In this document: positions 8,122-17,713 of the stretch, piece by piece | How the letters are laid out: every line of letters starts with the position of its first letter | How positions within the stretch are numbered: the stretch's first letter is position 1 | NCBI RefSeq assembly: GCF_003952005.1 | Contig: NZ_QXGJ01000010.1 | Location: 1 to 64,000 of the forward strand | DNA length: 64,000 nt | Origin: Bifidobacterium callimiconis | Lineage (GTDB): Bacteria; Actinomycetota; Actinomycetes; Actinomycetales; Bifidobacteriaceae | Direction of reading: 5' to 3' | The notes under the pieces: model-generated | What the model saw: the letters and a program-made list of their open reading frames with translations, nothing else | Database searches by the model: none | Told to the model about the DNA's origin: nothing | Position numbers and translations under genes: made by a program

Positions 8122-9216
8122 CTACCGCTCGATGTCGGCGTAGGGAGACTGTCGCCAGACCAGTTCCGGCTTGAGCAGTTCGTGCCAGCGCGGCTCGTCG
8201 GTGATCGGCGCTCCGGCGAGCATGTCGCGCGTCATACGCAGCAGCTCCTTCGCCACCACGGTGAGCGGCTGGCGGATCGACGGGAACGAGAACGCGTGCG
8301 CGAGCGCGGAATCGTCGAAACCGGTCACCCACACCGGGCGTGACAGCATGTTCACGTTCGGGTTGCCATCGATCACCGCGTGCTTCACGATGTGGCTGAT
8401 GCTGGACAGCGCGCCCACGGCGAGATTGTCGGACGGGCAGACGATGGCGTCAAGCCCCGGATGACGCTGATAGAGTTCGGCCGCCGCAGCCTCGCCGGCG
8501 CGCATGGCCTCGATCGTGCCGATCGCCCACGTATCGATCGGCTGTCCGTCGTACATGTCGTCGACGATGAGTCCGGCCTCCTTAAGGCCGTCGTACCAGC
8601 CCTGATAGCGGTTGATCGCGGTGCCGGTGCCGGAGCTCCAGCCGATGTAGCCGATATGCCTGCGACCGGCGGCGACCAGACGGCTGACCATCTCCTTGAT
8701 CGCGCTGTAGCCGTCCACGTCCACCCACGGAATGCGCGAGGCGACCTCGGGGCTGAGATTCCATGGACGGCCGAACAGCACGAACGGCTGATCGTGTTCG
8801 ATGAGCCAGCTCGGACGGCCGTCATTCACTTCGAGTTCGTTGAGCACGATCGCGTCGACGTCGGACTGTTCCATCAGGCTTTGGATGTGCTGGATCTCGC
8901 TGGGTTCGTCGATGCGCGGATACAGCATGATCTGCTTGCCGTCGTTGTTCGCCTCGGCGGCGAGCAGGTGCAGGAATTCGTCGAAGATGGGCGACGGGGC
9001 GCGGTTCTCGCCGGCGGCGATGCCCACCGCCACCACGTCGGATCGGCCGGAGCGCAGACGGCGGGCGGATGCGTTGGGCTTGTAGCCGAGTTCCTTGATG
9101 GCCTGCTCGATCTTCTCGCGCGTGGCCTGCGACACGATGCTCGGCGAGTTGATCGCGTTGGACACCGTCTGGTGTGAGACTCCCGCCTTGCGTGCCACAT
9201 CACGAATACTGACCAT
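8122..9216 (-). CDS. LacI-family transcriptional regulator
   Basis: A 364-residue repressor. The N-terminal helix-turn-helix is VSIRDVARKAGVSHQTVSNAIN (residues 2-23) with the hinge ELGYKPNASARRLRSGRS. The rest is a periplasmic-binding-protein-like sugar sensor: DAIVLNELEVND, RRHIGYIGWSSGT, LDAIVCPSDNLAVGAL and VTGFDDSALAHAFSFPSIRQPL are typical. It should bind a sugar or sugar phosphate and control catabolic genes, but no sugar operon is next to it, so it may be a remnant or act in trans. ATG at 9216 has AAGGGG at good distance; a GTG two codons earlier is too close to it. Confidence 0.9.
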   Translation of the reverse strand: MVSIRDVARKAGVSHQTVSNAINSPSIVSQATREKIEQAIKELGYKPNASARRLRSGRSDVVAVGIAAGENRAPSPIFDEFLHLLAAEANNDGKQIMLYPRIDEPSEIQHIQSLMEQSDVDAIVLNELEVNDGRPSWLIEHDQPFVLFGRPWNLSPEVASRIPWVDVDGYSAIKEMVSRLVAAGRRHIGYIGWSSGTGTAINRYQGWYDGLKEAGLIVDDMYDGQPIDTWAIGTIEAMRAGEAAAAELYQRHPGLDAIVCPSDNLAVGALSSISHIVKHAVIDGNPNVNMLSRPVWVTGFDDSALAHAFSFPSIRQPLTVVAKELLRMTRDMLAGAPITDEPRWHELLKPELVWRQSPYADIER

Positions 9217-9269
9217 TCCCACACCCCTTTTTCCGACGCCAACCGTTCAGGGAGGCGTTCACATTGTGC

Positions 9270-9291
9270 CGGTTCGCATTGTGGCGAACCG
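9270..9291. promoter_or_regulatory. Inverted repeat CGGTTCGC-N6-GCGAACCG before the LacI gene
   Basis: Perfect 8-bp arms 54-75 bp upstream of the LacI start. A second palindrome, TGAACGTTCA with the central CG usual in LacI operators, lies at 9363-9372. Either may be an autoregulatory operator. Confidence 0.45.
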
Positions 9292-9429
9292 TATCTGGTC
9301 TCATCGGCGCGTTCCACATCACCGTAACGCGCCTGTCTAAGCCATTATTATTCCACACAATGTGAACGTTCAACCTCCGTTGCCACAAGATGTCACGGGA
9401 TGCGAATCGGCATGGAAGACGAACGCGGA

Positions 9430-9489
9430 TGCGGAACGACCCTGGCCGGCACGGATGGACGCGGAACGCCCCTGGCCGGCACGGACGAT
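9430..9489. repeat. Two tandem 30-bp repeats
   Basis: GCGGAACGACCCTGGCCGGC and its near-identical copy start at 9430 and 9460. No gene lies in 9217-9888; the rest of the gap holds operators and a composite repeat. Confidence 0.7.
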
Positions 9490-9554
9490 CACGCCACATC
9501 GCCGGCCGCACGATCAATCCGGCACCGATACCGTTGCAGAGAGCTTCGGCCGTG

Positions 9555-9703
9555 ATCACCTCATCAGTCGGCTGCGCCGACAGCTTCCCCTCAAGGGGAA
9601 GCCGGCATTAGACGATTCCCCAATCAGGTGAGCATCCGCTCCGACGCAGTCGGCCTTCCCCTTGAGGGGAAGGTGTCGAGCAAAGCGAGACGGATGAGGT
9701 GAC
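9555..9703. repeat. Composite palindromic repeat, copy 3
   Basis: Outer CACCTCATC/GATGAGGTG ends, inner CTTCCCCTCAAGGGGAAG and GTCGGC/GCCGAC hairpins. Same design as the copy at 32,214. Confidence 0.7.
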
Positions 9704-9888
9704 CCGGCCGAAGGCCGCCACGGCAACGCATCGACCAAAGGTCGATTCCGCACCCCGCAACACCCCAGCAACCAGCATCAAACAGCACGCCAACCGCCAA
9801 GCACCGATCTCGATGACGCCCGTCATGCCCTCCCCCCGGCGACCACGCCGAACGCACGCCCGGCACCGGCCGCCGGCACGCCGGCCGC

Positions 9889-12800
9889 CTACCTCCGCAC
9901 CCTGTCCACCGCACGCAGCACGAGCTTGTAGAGCTCGCTGCCCACGAGCACGAGCGCGGAAAGTCCCAGGCATTCGGCCCACTGATGCGGGTCGAGGGGC
10001 GTGGTGCCGAACGCCACGTTCAGGAACGGCACGTAGATCACCAGCAGCTGCAGCACGACCGACAGTGCGATCGCACCCCACAGCCATTTGTTGGCGAACA
10101 TGCCCTTGAACGCGGTCTGGTCGGCGCTGCGGGCGGCGAGCGCATTGAACAGCTGGGCGAACACGAGGATCGTGAAGCCCATGGTGCGGGCCATGACGAT
10201 CTGCTCGTCATGCGTCACGTTCATCGCGGAGTCGTCGGTCAGCAGTCCGCCGGGCAGGTACAGGTCCATGCCGATCAGCGTGACGGCGGCCATGAGCAGG
10301 CCCACGACGATCACGTCGGTCCACATGCGCGCGTCGATCACGCGGTCGGTGAGCTTGCGCGGTTTGCGGTTCATCACGTTGTCGGTGGACGGGTCCACGC
10401 CCATGGCCATGGCGGGCGCGGCGTCGGTGAGCAGGTTGATCCACAGCAGCTGCGTGGCGAGCAGCGGCACGGTCACGCTGTCGGCGCCGGGTTCGCTGAT
10501 GCCGAGGAATCCGGCGAGCAGCACACCGCCGAATACGGTGAGCACTTCGCCCATGTTGGAGCTGAGCAGGTAGCGCAGGAACTTGCGGATGTTGTCGAAG
10601 ATCGACCGGCCTTCGCGTACGGCGGCCACGATGGTGCCGAAGTTGTCGTCCGTCAGGATCATCTTGGCGGATTCCTTGGTGACTTCGGTGCCGGTGATGC
10701 CCATGGCCACGCCGATGTCGGCGGATTTGACGGCGGGGGCGTCGTTCACGCCGTCGCCGGTCATGGCCACGATCTCGCCCTGCGCCTGCAGCGCGTCGAC
10801 GATGCGCATCTTGTGTTCGGGGGCCACGCGCGCGTAGACGGACACGTTGCGTACGGTGTCGGCGAATTCGGCGTCGGTCAGTTGGTCGAGCTGGTCGCCG
10901 GTGAGGGCCTGCGGATACGTGCGGTCGGCGCGGTCGGCAGAGTCGGTGTGGCTGGCGGAGTCGGTGCCTCCAGAGTTCCCGTCGCTCTGCGTGATGATGC
11001 CGAGATCGGTGGCGATGCGGGCTGCGGTGAGCGGATGGTCGCCGGTGATCATGACGGTGCGGATGCCGGCGCCATGTGCCTCGGCCACGGCGTCACGCAC
11101 TTCGGTGCGCGGTGGGTCGATGATGCCGACCATGCCCACCCAGATCATGTCGCGTTCGATCACGTCGGGCTGGTCGGCCACGTCCTTGGCGAGTGTGCCG
11201 TCGGCGTTGCGTTCCAGTCCGTCGATGTCGTCGATGCGCGTGGCGTTCAGCGGACGGTACGCCTGGCCGAGCGTGCGGTAGGCGTTGCGGGAGAGGCGTT
11301 CCACGTCGGCGAGGATGCGCGTGCGGTCGGCGTCGGTGAGGGCGCGGACGATGCCGTTCTCCTCGATGCGTGTGCAGTAGCCGAGCAGTACGTCGGGCGC
11401 GCCCTTGGCGTAGGCGGTGAGAGAGGTCGTCTCGGCGGCGCTGGCGTCGGTCTTTTCGACGCCGATCTGCCCGATCACGGTCATGCGTTTGCGGTCGGAT
11501 GTGAACGGGATCTCCGCCACGCGCGTGAACCGGTCGGTATCGGCCGCGCCGATCTTGCGGGCGCCCACAATCAGCGACACTTCGGTCGGGTCGCCGACGA
11601 TCGTGCCGTCGTCGTTGAGCTTGCCATCGTTGGCGAGCGCACCAACGGACAGCACACGCCGCGCCTCACGCAGTCGCGGATCATCGTCGGCGAGCGCGCC
11701 ACCGTCGACGTCGGCCGCATGACCGTCGGTGGAGTAACCGGTGCCGGTGAGCGTGATCTCGCCGGACGGGGTGATCACGCGCTGCACGGTCATTTCGTTA
11801 CGGGTGAGGGTGCCGGTCTTGTCGGAGCAGATCACCGACGCCGAGCCGAGCGTTTCCACCGAGGAGAGCTTCTTGACGATGGCGTGATGTTTGGCCATGC
11901 GCTGCACGCCGAGCGCGAGCACCACGGTGAGGATGGCGGCCAGACCTTCCGGCACGGCGGCCACGGCGAGCGAGACGGCGAGCAGCAGCGAGTCGATCAC
12001 GTCCTGCGTGGAGTTGAAGCCGTACACCACGGCCAGCAGGACAAGCACGAGCGCGGCGATCACGCAGACGGCCAGACCGAGCACCTTGGAGACGAACGTG
12101 ATCTCCTTCTGCAGCGGCGTGGGGTCTTCCTTTTGTTCGGACAGCATGCGCGCGATCTTGCCCACCTGGGTGCGCATGCCGGTGGCGGTGACGATGAGGC
12201 GGCCGGTGCCCTGTGTGACGGATGTGCCGTTGAACGCCATGTTGGCGCGGTCACCGAGCGCCTTGGCCCCGGCAAGCGTGGCGGGGTTCTTGGTGACGGG
12301 CACGGATTCGCCGGTCAGCGACGCTTCGGCCACGTGCAGTGCTGCCGTGGTGACGAGTCGGCCGTCGGCGGCCACGGTGTCGCCTTCGGCGAGCAGCACG
12401 ATGTCGCCGGGCACGACCTCCGCGGTGGGGACGGAGACGGGGTGCCCGTCGCGCAATACGGTGGCGTGGGCGGCGGCCATACGGCTCAGTGCGGCGACGG
12501 CCTGCTCGGCCTTGGCCTCCTGCGCGTAGCCGAGTACGGCGTTGAGTACCAGAATCAGCACGATCACGATGCAGTCGAACGGCAGGGCCTCGGCTTCGGC
12601 CGGGTTGGCGGAGCGTTCGATGAACCATGCGATCAGCGAGATGACCGTGGCGGCGAGCAATAGGTAAACGAGCGGGTCCTTGAACTGGGCGAGGAACTTC
12701 TTCCACTTCGGTGTGGGCGGCGCGCCGGCGAGTTCATTCGGCCCGAATTCCTGTAGTCGACGTGCGGCTTCGGTTGCGGTCAGACCGTGTTCGATGTCGG

Positions 12801-12978
12801 TGTCGAGCGTTTCGGCCACCGTGGCGGCGTCAAGCAGCGACGGATCGTCGAATGTTGACGGTGCCGCGGAAGCCGTAACGGGATGATCGGCGGCACGATC
12901 GGCAGACTGGCCGGGATGATTGACGGGCTGATTCGGACGATCCTTTCGATCGGTCCGGTTTGGGGCGGGATCCTTCAT
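9889..12978 (-). CDS. P-type cation-transporting ATPase, probably Ca2+ type (P2)
   Basis: A 1029-residue P-type ATPase. A disordered polar N-terminus (1-50) precedes the cation-ATPase N-domain (TVAETLDTDIEHGLTATEAARRL). PEGL in the fourth membrane helix (VPEGLAAILTVVLALGV) is typical of Ca2+ and some Na+/K+ pumps. The phosphorylated Asp is in CSDKTGTLTRNE; the actuator has LTGESVPV and the hinge TGDGVNDAPAVK. About ten membrane helices are seen, the last six after the hinge. It should export Ca2+ or a related cation; specificity is inferred from PEGL and from membrane residues such as NLLTDAAPA. Start chosen at 12,978 because GAGG lies at good distance; an ATG four codons earlier lacks this. 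Confidence 0.9.
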   Translation of the reverse strand: MKDPAPNRTDRKDRPNQPVNHPGQSADRAADHPVTASAAPSTFDDPSLLDAATVAETLDTDIEHGLTATEAARRLQEFGPNELAGAPPTPKWKKFLAQFKDPLVYLLLAATVISLIAWFIERSANPAEAEALPFDCIVIVLILVLNAVLGYAQEAKAEQAVAALSRMAAAHATVLRDGHPVSVPTAEVVPGDIVLLAEGDTVAADGRLVTTAALHVAEASLTGESVPVTKNPATLAGAKALGDRANMAFNGTSVTQGTGRLIVTATGMRTQVGKIARMLSEQKEDPTPLQKEITFVSKVLGLAVCVIAALVLVLLAVVYGFNSTQDVIDSLLLAVSLAVAAVPEGLAAILTVVLALGVQRMAKHHAIVKKLSSVETLGSASVICSDKTGTLTRNEMTVQRVITPSGEITLTGTGYSTDGHAADVDGGALADDDPRLREARRVLSVGALANDGKLNDDGTIVGDPTEVSLIVGARKIGAADTDRFTRVAEIPFTSDRKRMTVIGQIGVEKTDASAAETTSLTAYAKGAPDVLLGYCTRIEENGIVRALTDADRTRILADVERLSRNAYRTLGQAYRPLNATRIDDIDGLERNADGTLAKDVADQPDVIERDMIWVGMVGIIDPPRTEVRDAVAEAHGAGIRTVMITGDHPLTAARIATDLGIITQSDGNSGGTDSASHTDSADRADRTYPQALTGDQLDQLTDAEFADTVRNVSVYARVAPEHKMRIVDALQAQGEIVAMTGDGVNDAPAVKSADIGVAMGITGTEVTKESAKMILTDDNFGTIVAAVREGRSIFDNIRKFLRYLLSSNMGEVLTVFGGVLLAGFLGISEPGADSVTVPLLATQLLWINLLTDAAPAMAMGVDPSTDNVMNRKPRKLTDRVIDARMWTDVIVVGLLMAAVTLIGMDLYLPGGLLTDDSAMNVTHDEQIVMARTMGFTILVFAQLFNALAARSADQTAFKGMFANKWLWGAIALSVVLQLLVIYVPFLNVAFGTTPLDPHQWAECLGLSALVLVGSELYKLVLRAVDRVRR

Positions 12979-13039
12979 AACGCACCTCATGGTTCCGCCG
13001 CAGAGTAGTCAGTTCCCCTTCGGGATCGAGACCCCGAAT

Positions 13040-13055
13040 CCTTGACATTCCAAGG
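13040..13055. promoter_or_regulatory. Palindrome CCTTG-N6-CAAGG, site 1
   Basis: CCTTGACATTCCAAGG lies 62 bp upstream of the P-type ATPase start. A second copy with the same arms and a nearly identical core is at 13,279. Confidence 0.45.
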
Positions 13056-13247
13056 TTTCCAGTCGAAACCTCCGCGGAACTGTGCGGATGTGTCGAGTCG
13101 TCGGACAACGACTCGTTTCCAGTCATTCTACCGATGGTCGTCCGTGCAATCCACCAACAAAACCCAACAATTTGTCGCACTGTATACCAAGAAACGAACA
13201 GACTCTCCCATGCACATGCAACACGCGCATCAGGCACTCCGCCAGAC

Positions 13248-13325
13248 ATCGCAGAACTGCGATATACCACAATCGGAGCCTTGAAATTCCAAGGCCGAGT
13301 TTTTCGTACATTGCAGTTCTGCGAT
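13248..13325. repeat. Nested inverted repeat between ATPase and oleate hydratase
   Basis: Perfect 13-bp outer arms ATCGCAGAACTGC (13,248-13,260) and GCAGTTCTGCGAT (13,313-13,325), enclosing CCTTGAAATTCCAAGG (13,279-13,294). No gene is seen in 12,979-13,593. Confidence 0.7.
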
Positions 13326-13593
13326 TTTTCCGACGGCAACGAGCGCGCCGACAACCCGCCGAGAACTGTTTATTGAACACGTGTCGATTTAGCGCGATAC
13401 TAGCAATCACGGCGTCAACAATGGCGCTGACGCCGGCCAACTCCAAGGACCATACGCCAAGGCCGCCACCGGGAACGTCACCCACTCCCCGGTCATCGGC
13501 CGTCAAAGGCAGCGTCGATCCCGGCGTCGACGGGCCAGCCGCCGTAGCATGGAATAAACCGCACCGTCGCGGCACCGACCCAAGGAGGGGAAC

Positions 13594-15471
13594 ATGTACT
13601 ACTCAAGCGGAAACTACGAGGCCTTCGCACGCCCGAAGAAGCCGGAGGGCGTGGATGGCAAGTCGGCATACATCATCGGCACCGGACTGGCAGCGTTGTC
13701 CGCCGCCTGTTATCTGGTCCGCGACGCGCAGATGCCCGGCGCGAACATCCACATTCTTGAAAAGGACGCCGTGCCCGGCGGCGCCTGCGACGGTCTGGAA
13801 ATCCCCGGACTCGGCTATGTGATGCGCGGCGGTCGCGAGATGGACAACCACTTCGAGGTCATGTGGGATCTGTTCCGGTCCATCCCGAGCATCGAGACCG
13901 AAGGCGTCTCCGTGCTCGACGAATACTACTGGCTCAACAAGGAGGATCCCAACTACTCGCTGTGCCGAGCCACCAAGGAACTCGGCAAGGACGCCGGCAC
14001 ACAGGGCAAGTTCGGCCTGTCCGACAAGGCCGCGCAGCAGATCATGAAGCTGTTCTTCACGCCCGACGAGGACCTGTATGACAAGCCCATCACCGACTTC
14101 TTCGACGACGAGGTGCTGAACTCCAACTTCTGGATGTACTGGCGCACCATGTTCGCGTTCGAGAACTGGCATTCCGCGCTGGAGATGAAGCTGTACATCA
14201 AGCGCTACATCCACCATATCGGCGGCCTGCCCGACTTCTCCGCGCTGCGCTTCACGCGCTACAACCAGTACGAGTCGATGATCCTGCCGATGGTGAAGTA
14301 CCTCGAAGGCCACGGCGTGCAGTTCCACTACAACACCAAGGTGGAGAACGTGGAGTTCGCGATCGGCGGCGGTGACGGGCCGAAGCGCGAGCGCACCGGC
14401 GTGGGGCAGGACACGATCCAGAAGATCCAGGCCACATCCGGCATGTTCCCGCGCAACCCGTACAGCACGCCCACCAAGAAGATCGCCGTACGCATCGACG
14501 TCAACGAGGACGGCAGCGAGCGCTCGATCGACCTGACCGAGAACGATCTGGTGTTCATCACCAACGGCGGCTGCGTGGAGAACTCGACCATGGGTTCCCA
14601 GCATTCCCCCGCGGCGTGGAATCCGGAGATTCGCCCCGGCGGCGGATGGGACATGTGGCGGCGCATCGCCGCGCAGGACGCGAGCTTCGGACACCCGGAC
14701 ACGTTCTGCTCGGATCCGCAGGCGACCAAGTGGATGAGCGCCACCGTGACCACGCTCGACGGCGAGATCCCGCCGTACATCAAGCGCATCTGCAAGCGCG
14801 ACCCGTTCAGCGGACGCGTGGTGACCGGTGGCATCGTGACCGTGACCGACTCCAACTGGCTGATGAGCTGGACCCTGAACCGTCAGCAGCAGTTCCGCGA
14901 CCAGCCCAAGGACCAGCTGTGCGTGTGGGTGTACGGTCTGTTCCCCGACAAGCCGGGCAACTACATCAAGAAGCCGATGACCGAATGCACGGGCGAGGAG
15001 ATCTGCGCCGAGTGGCTCTACCACATGGGCGTGCCCGCGGAGAGGATCGATGCGCTGGCGAAGAACCATGCGAACACCGTGCCGGTGATGATGCCGTACA
15101 TCACCGCGTTCTTCATGCCGCGTGCGGCCGGCGACCGCCCGGATGTGGTGCCCGACGGCGCCGTGAACTTCGCGTTCCTCGGTCAGTTCGCGGAGACGCC
15201 GCGCGACACGATCTTCACCACCGAGTATTCGATGCGCACCGGCATGGAGGCCGTGTACACGCTGCTCGACGTGGATCGCGGTGTGCCCGAAGTGTGGGGC
15301 AGCGTGTATGACGTGCGTAATCTGCTCAACTCCACGGTGAAGCTGCGCGACGGCCAGCCGATCACCACGATGAAGCTCAACTTCGTGGAGCGGGCCGTAC
15401 TGGGCAAGGTGCTCAAGAAGCTCGAGGGCACCGACATCGCCAAGCTGCTGCACGAGTACGGCGTGGTGTGA
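13594..15471 (+). CDS. ohyA: Oleate hydratase (myosin-cross-reactive antigen family)
   Basis: A 625-residue FAD enzyme that adds water to the double bond of unsaturated fatty acids (oleate to 10-hydroxystearate), a detoxification step well known in bifidobacteria. The Rossmann fingerprint AYIIGTGLAALSAACYLVRD is at residues 28-47. The family signatures PGGACDGLEIPGLGYVMRGGREMDNHFE and FITNGGCVENSTMGS are intact. Length matches the family. Ribosome site AAGGAGGGG is 6 nt before ATG. Followed after about 50 nt by an SDR dehydrogenase on the same strand, possibly co-transcribed and acting on hydroxy fatty acids. The cell location is expected to be cytoplasmic or peripheral membrane. Confidence 0.95.
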   Translation: MYYSSGNYEAFARPKKPEGVDGKSAYIIGTGLAALSAACYLVRDAQMPGANIHILEKDAVPGGACDGLEIPGLGYVMRGGREMDNHFEVMWDLFRSIPSIETEGVSVLDEYYWLNKEDPNYSLCRATKELGKDAGTQGKFGLSDKAAQQIMKLFFTPDEDLYDKPITDFFDDEVLNSNFWMYWRTMFAFENWHSALEMKLYIKRYIHHIGGLPDFSALRFTRYNQYESMILPMVKYLEGHGVQFHYNTKVENVEFAIGGGDGPKRERTGVGQDTIQKIQATSGMFPRNPYSTPTKKIAVRIDVNEDGSERSIDLTENDLVFITNGGCVENSTMGSQHSPAAWNPEIRPGGGWDMWRRIAAQDASFGHPDTFCSDPQATKWMSATVTTLDGEIPPYIKRICKRDPFSGRVVTGGIVTVTDSNWLMSWTLNRQQQFRDQPKDQLCVWVYGLFPDKPGNYIKKPMTECTGEEICAEWLYHMGVPAERIDALAKNHANTVPVMMPYITAFFMPRAAGDRPDVVPDGAVNFAFLGQFAETPRDTIFTTEYSMRTGMEAVYTLLDVDRGVPEVWGSVYDVRNLLNSTVKLRDGQPITTMKLNFVERAVLGKVLKKLEGTDIAKLLHEYGVV

Positions 15472-15524
15472 TCGCGGAATTTTCAGATCAATGATCCAGT
15501 CAACGACGACAGAAAGGAAATATC

Positions 15525-16370
15525 ATGGCAAATTTCGACGATCGGTATCCGCTCGACAAGTGGCGTGACGCCGACCATTCCGTGATGGGGGAGTTCTCCC
15601 TCGCCGGCAAGAAGGGCTTCGTCACCGGCGCGGCCGGAGGCATCGGGCGCAGCGCGGCGGCCGCATGGGCGGAGGCCGGCGCCGACGTGGCGTTGGTCGA
15701 TCTGCCGGCCAAACTCGAACAGTTGGAATCACTGGCCGCGGAGATGTCCGACAAGTACGGCGTGAACGTGGTGGCGATCGGCTGCGACGTGTCCGATCCG
15801 AACAGCGTGGCGGAACTGAAGACCGCGCTTGTCAATCGACTCGGCACGGTCGATATCGCGTTCCTCAACGCCGGCGTCTGCCTGATGGACGATTCGATCG
15901 ACATCCCATTCGACAAGTGGCAGAAGACGTTGGACATCAACCTGTCCGGCGCGTTCATGACCGGACAGATCGCCCATCAGATCATGCGCGAGCACAAGCA
16001 CGGCGGATCGTTGATCTTCACGTCGTCCACAGCCGGCCACACGGTGCTCAACATGGGCGGGTTCCCTGCGCCGAACATGAGCTACAGCGTGACCAAGGCG
16101 GGCGTGACGCGGTACACGCAGTATCTGGCGGCCGCACTCGCGCCGTACGGCATCCGGTCGAACGCGATCACGCCCGGCTACATCTGGTCCGGCATCTTCG
16201 GCGATTCGGTGACCGAGGAAGAGCATGACGCGATGCTGCAGATGGTGCCCGAACGCCGGTTCGCGCGCAACGACGAGCTGCAGGGGCTGCTGGTGTTCCT
16301 CGCGTCCGACGCGTCGTCGTACGTGACCGGCACCGACACCCCCATCGACGGCGGACTGCTCGTGTACTAG
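15525..16370 (+). CDS. Short-chain dehydrogenase/reductase
   Basis: A 281-residue classical SDR. The cofactor motif is TGAAGGIG (TGxxxGxG) near residue 35. NAG is kept in AFLNAGVC, the catalytic Ser in FTSSTAG, and the catalytic pair in YSVTK. The C-terminal DTPIDGGLLVY resembles the usual G..I.VDGG end. LVDL after the second strand gives an acidic residue, which favours NAD. It reduces or oxidises a hydroxyl/keto group; being downstream of oleate hydratase suggests hydroxy fatty acid oxidation, but this is only context. AGAAAGGAAA lies before ATG. Confidence 0.88.
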   Translation: MANFDDRYPLDKWRDADHSVMGEFSLAGKKGFVTGAAGGIGRSAAAAWAEAGADVALVDLPAKLEQLESLAAEMSDKYGVNVVAIGCDVSDPNSVAELKTALVNRLGTVDIAFLNAGVCLMDDSIDIPFDKWQKTLDINLSGAFMTGQIAHQIMREHKHGGSLIFTSSTAGHTVLNMGGFPAPNMSYSVTKAGVTRYTQYLAAALAPYGIRSNAITPGYIWSGIFGDSVTEEEHDAMLQMVPERRFARNDELQGLLVFLASDASSYVTGTDTPIDGGLLVY

Positions 16371-16377
16371 TCGCGCA

Positions 16378-16458
16378 AAGGGGTTCCGTGGCATCGGGCG
16401 CTTCGGCGCGCTGCGTGCGCTGCGTGCGCTGCGTGCGTTCCATGCCGCGGAACCCCTT
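16378..16458 (+). terminator. Long hairpin with tandem 9-mers in the loop
   Basis: AAGGGGTTCCGTGGCAT (16,378-16,394) pairs with 16,442-16,458 over 17 bp with one G-U. The 47-nt loop carries three copies of a GCTGCGTGC 9-mer. It follows the SDR gene and ends just before the rlmB promoter. Confidence 0.65.
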
Positions 16459-16475
16459 GTGGGACAATGGAATCT

Positions 16476-17474
16476 ATGGCTATGAAGAAAGGACCGACCA
16501 AGGGGTCGGGTGGAAAGCATCGTAACAAGCTGCGCGGGCACGGACCTACGCCCAAGGCCGAGGACCGCGTGTACCACAAGGCATATCGTGCCAAGAAGGC
16601 GGCCGAGCGCCGTCAGATGGCCGATCCGCGACTGGCCGCCAAGCGCCGCGTCGCCAAGTTCACGTCGGATTCCGATGATCTGGTGATCGGCCGCAACGCG
16701 GTCGTGGAGGCGCTGCGCGTGGGCGTGCCCGCCAAGGAACTGTATCTGGCCGCGCGCATTGAGCACGACGATCGTACGCGCGAGATCGTGCAGCTGGCCA
16801 CGCGTCAGGGCCTGCACCTGCTCGAGGCGGACCGTCTGGAGATGGACCGTATCGCCCGCTCGTCGAACCATCAGGGCGTGGTGCTCAAGGTGCAGCCGTA
16901 CCAGTATTCCTCGCTGCAGGAGCTCGTGGACCGCGCCGACCGCAAGGCCCGTGCCATGGAGGCCGCCGGCCCCGAGGCGCAGATCAAGGCCCGTCCGCTG
17001 TTCATCGCGCTCGACGGCGTGACCGATCCGCAGAACCTGGGCGCCGTGATCCGTTCCGCCGCCGCGTTCGGCGCGAACGGCGTGATCCTGCCGGAGCGAC
17101 GCTCCGCTTCCGTGACCGCCGCCGCGTGGAAGGTGTCGGCCGGCGCGGCCGCGCATCTGCCGGTGGCCCGCGTGGTGAACCTGACCAAGGCGATCGAAAG
17201 CCTCAAGGAGCGCGGCTACTACGTCGTGGGTCTTGACGGCGGCGGCGACGCGCTTGTGGGTGAGACCAACTTCGAGACCGACCCGCTCGTGGTGGTGCTC
17301 GGCTCCGAGGGCAAGGGCCTGAGCCGACTGGTGCGCGAGGCCTGCGATTCGATCGCCGGCATTCCGATCAGCTCCATGGTGGAGTCGCTCAACGCCTCCG
17401 TGGCCGCGGGCATCAGCCTCTACGCCGTGGCCCGCGCCCGCCGCGAGGCCGCCGAAGCCGCCGCGAAGAAATAG
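16476..17474 (+). CDS. rlmB: 23S rRNA (guanosine-2'-O-)-methyltransferase RlmB (TrmH family)
   Basis: A 332-residue SpoU-family methyltransferase with a basic N-terminal tail (KKGPTKGSGGKHRNKLRGHG). Residues about 65-140 are the SpoU substrate-binding domain (VIGRNAVVEALRVGVPAKELYLA). The C-terminal knot domain has the motifs FIALDGVTDPQNLGAVIRSAAAFG, VVVLGSEGKGL and ISSMVESLNASVAAGISLY. It should 2'-O-methylate G2251 of 23S rRNA. The start at 16,476 was preferred: GACAAT lies 7 nt before it and there is no strong Shine-Dalgarno, so the mRNA may be leaderless. ATGs at 16,467 and 16,482 are alternatives. Confidence 0.9.
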   Translation: MAMKKGPTKGSGGKHRNKLRGHGPTPKAEDRVYHKAYRAKKAAERRQMADPRLAAKRRVAKFTSDSDDLVIGRNAVVEALRVGVPAKELYLAARIEHDDRTREIVQLATRQGLHLLEADRLEMDRIARSSNHQGVVLKVQPYQYSSLQELVDRADRKARAMEAAGPEAQIKARPLFIALDGVTDPQNLGAVIRSAAAFGANGVILPERRSASVTAAAWKVSAGAAAHLPVARVVNLTKAIESLKERGYYVVGLDGGGDALVGETNFETDPLVVVLGSEGKGLSRLVREACDSIAGIPISSMVESLNASVAAGISLYAVARARREAAEAAAKK

Positions 17475-17509
17475 GGCGGTAGATCGCCTGAGGCGACCTG
17501 CCATTGGTT

Positions 17510-17630
17510 CCCTCCCTCAGTCCGGCTCCGCCGGACAGCTCCCTCCCTCGGAGGGAGCACGGGGGATCTCTGGGTTCTCCCTCCAGGGGAGGGAGATGTC
17601 ACGGCATTTGCCGTGACAGAGGGAGGGACC
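17510..17630. repeat. Composite palindromic repeat, copy 4
   Basis: GTCCGGC-tcc-GCCGGAC, CTCCCTCC-ctc-GGAGGGAG and TGTCACGGC-attt-GCCGTGACA hairpins lie in series. The copy sits between the convergent rlmB and DUF4032 genes. Confidence 0.75.
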
Positions 17631-17713
17631 GCAACGCACTAACCTAAAGCAGTCACTCCCCCTTATCAGCCACTGCGGCAACGGCTTCCAAGGGGAAGCC
17701 TGTATATGGCAGC

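Noticed and set aside
9985..12663. Plus-strand frame of 892 codons over the P-type ATPase
   Set aside because: Shadow of a well-supported ATPase on the minus strand; high-GC DNA gives long antisense frames.
13603..15453. Minus-strand frame of 616 codons over oleate hydratase
   Set aside because: Antisense to a complete oleate hydratase with intact motifs.
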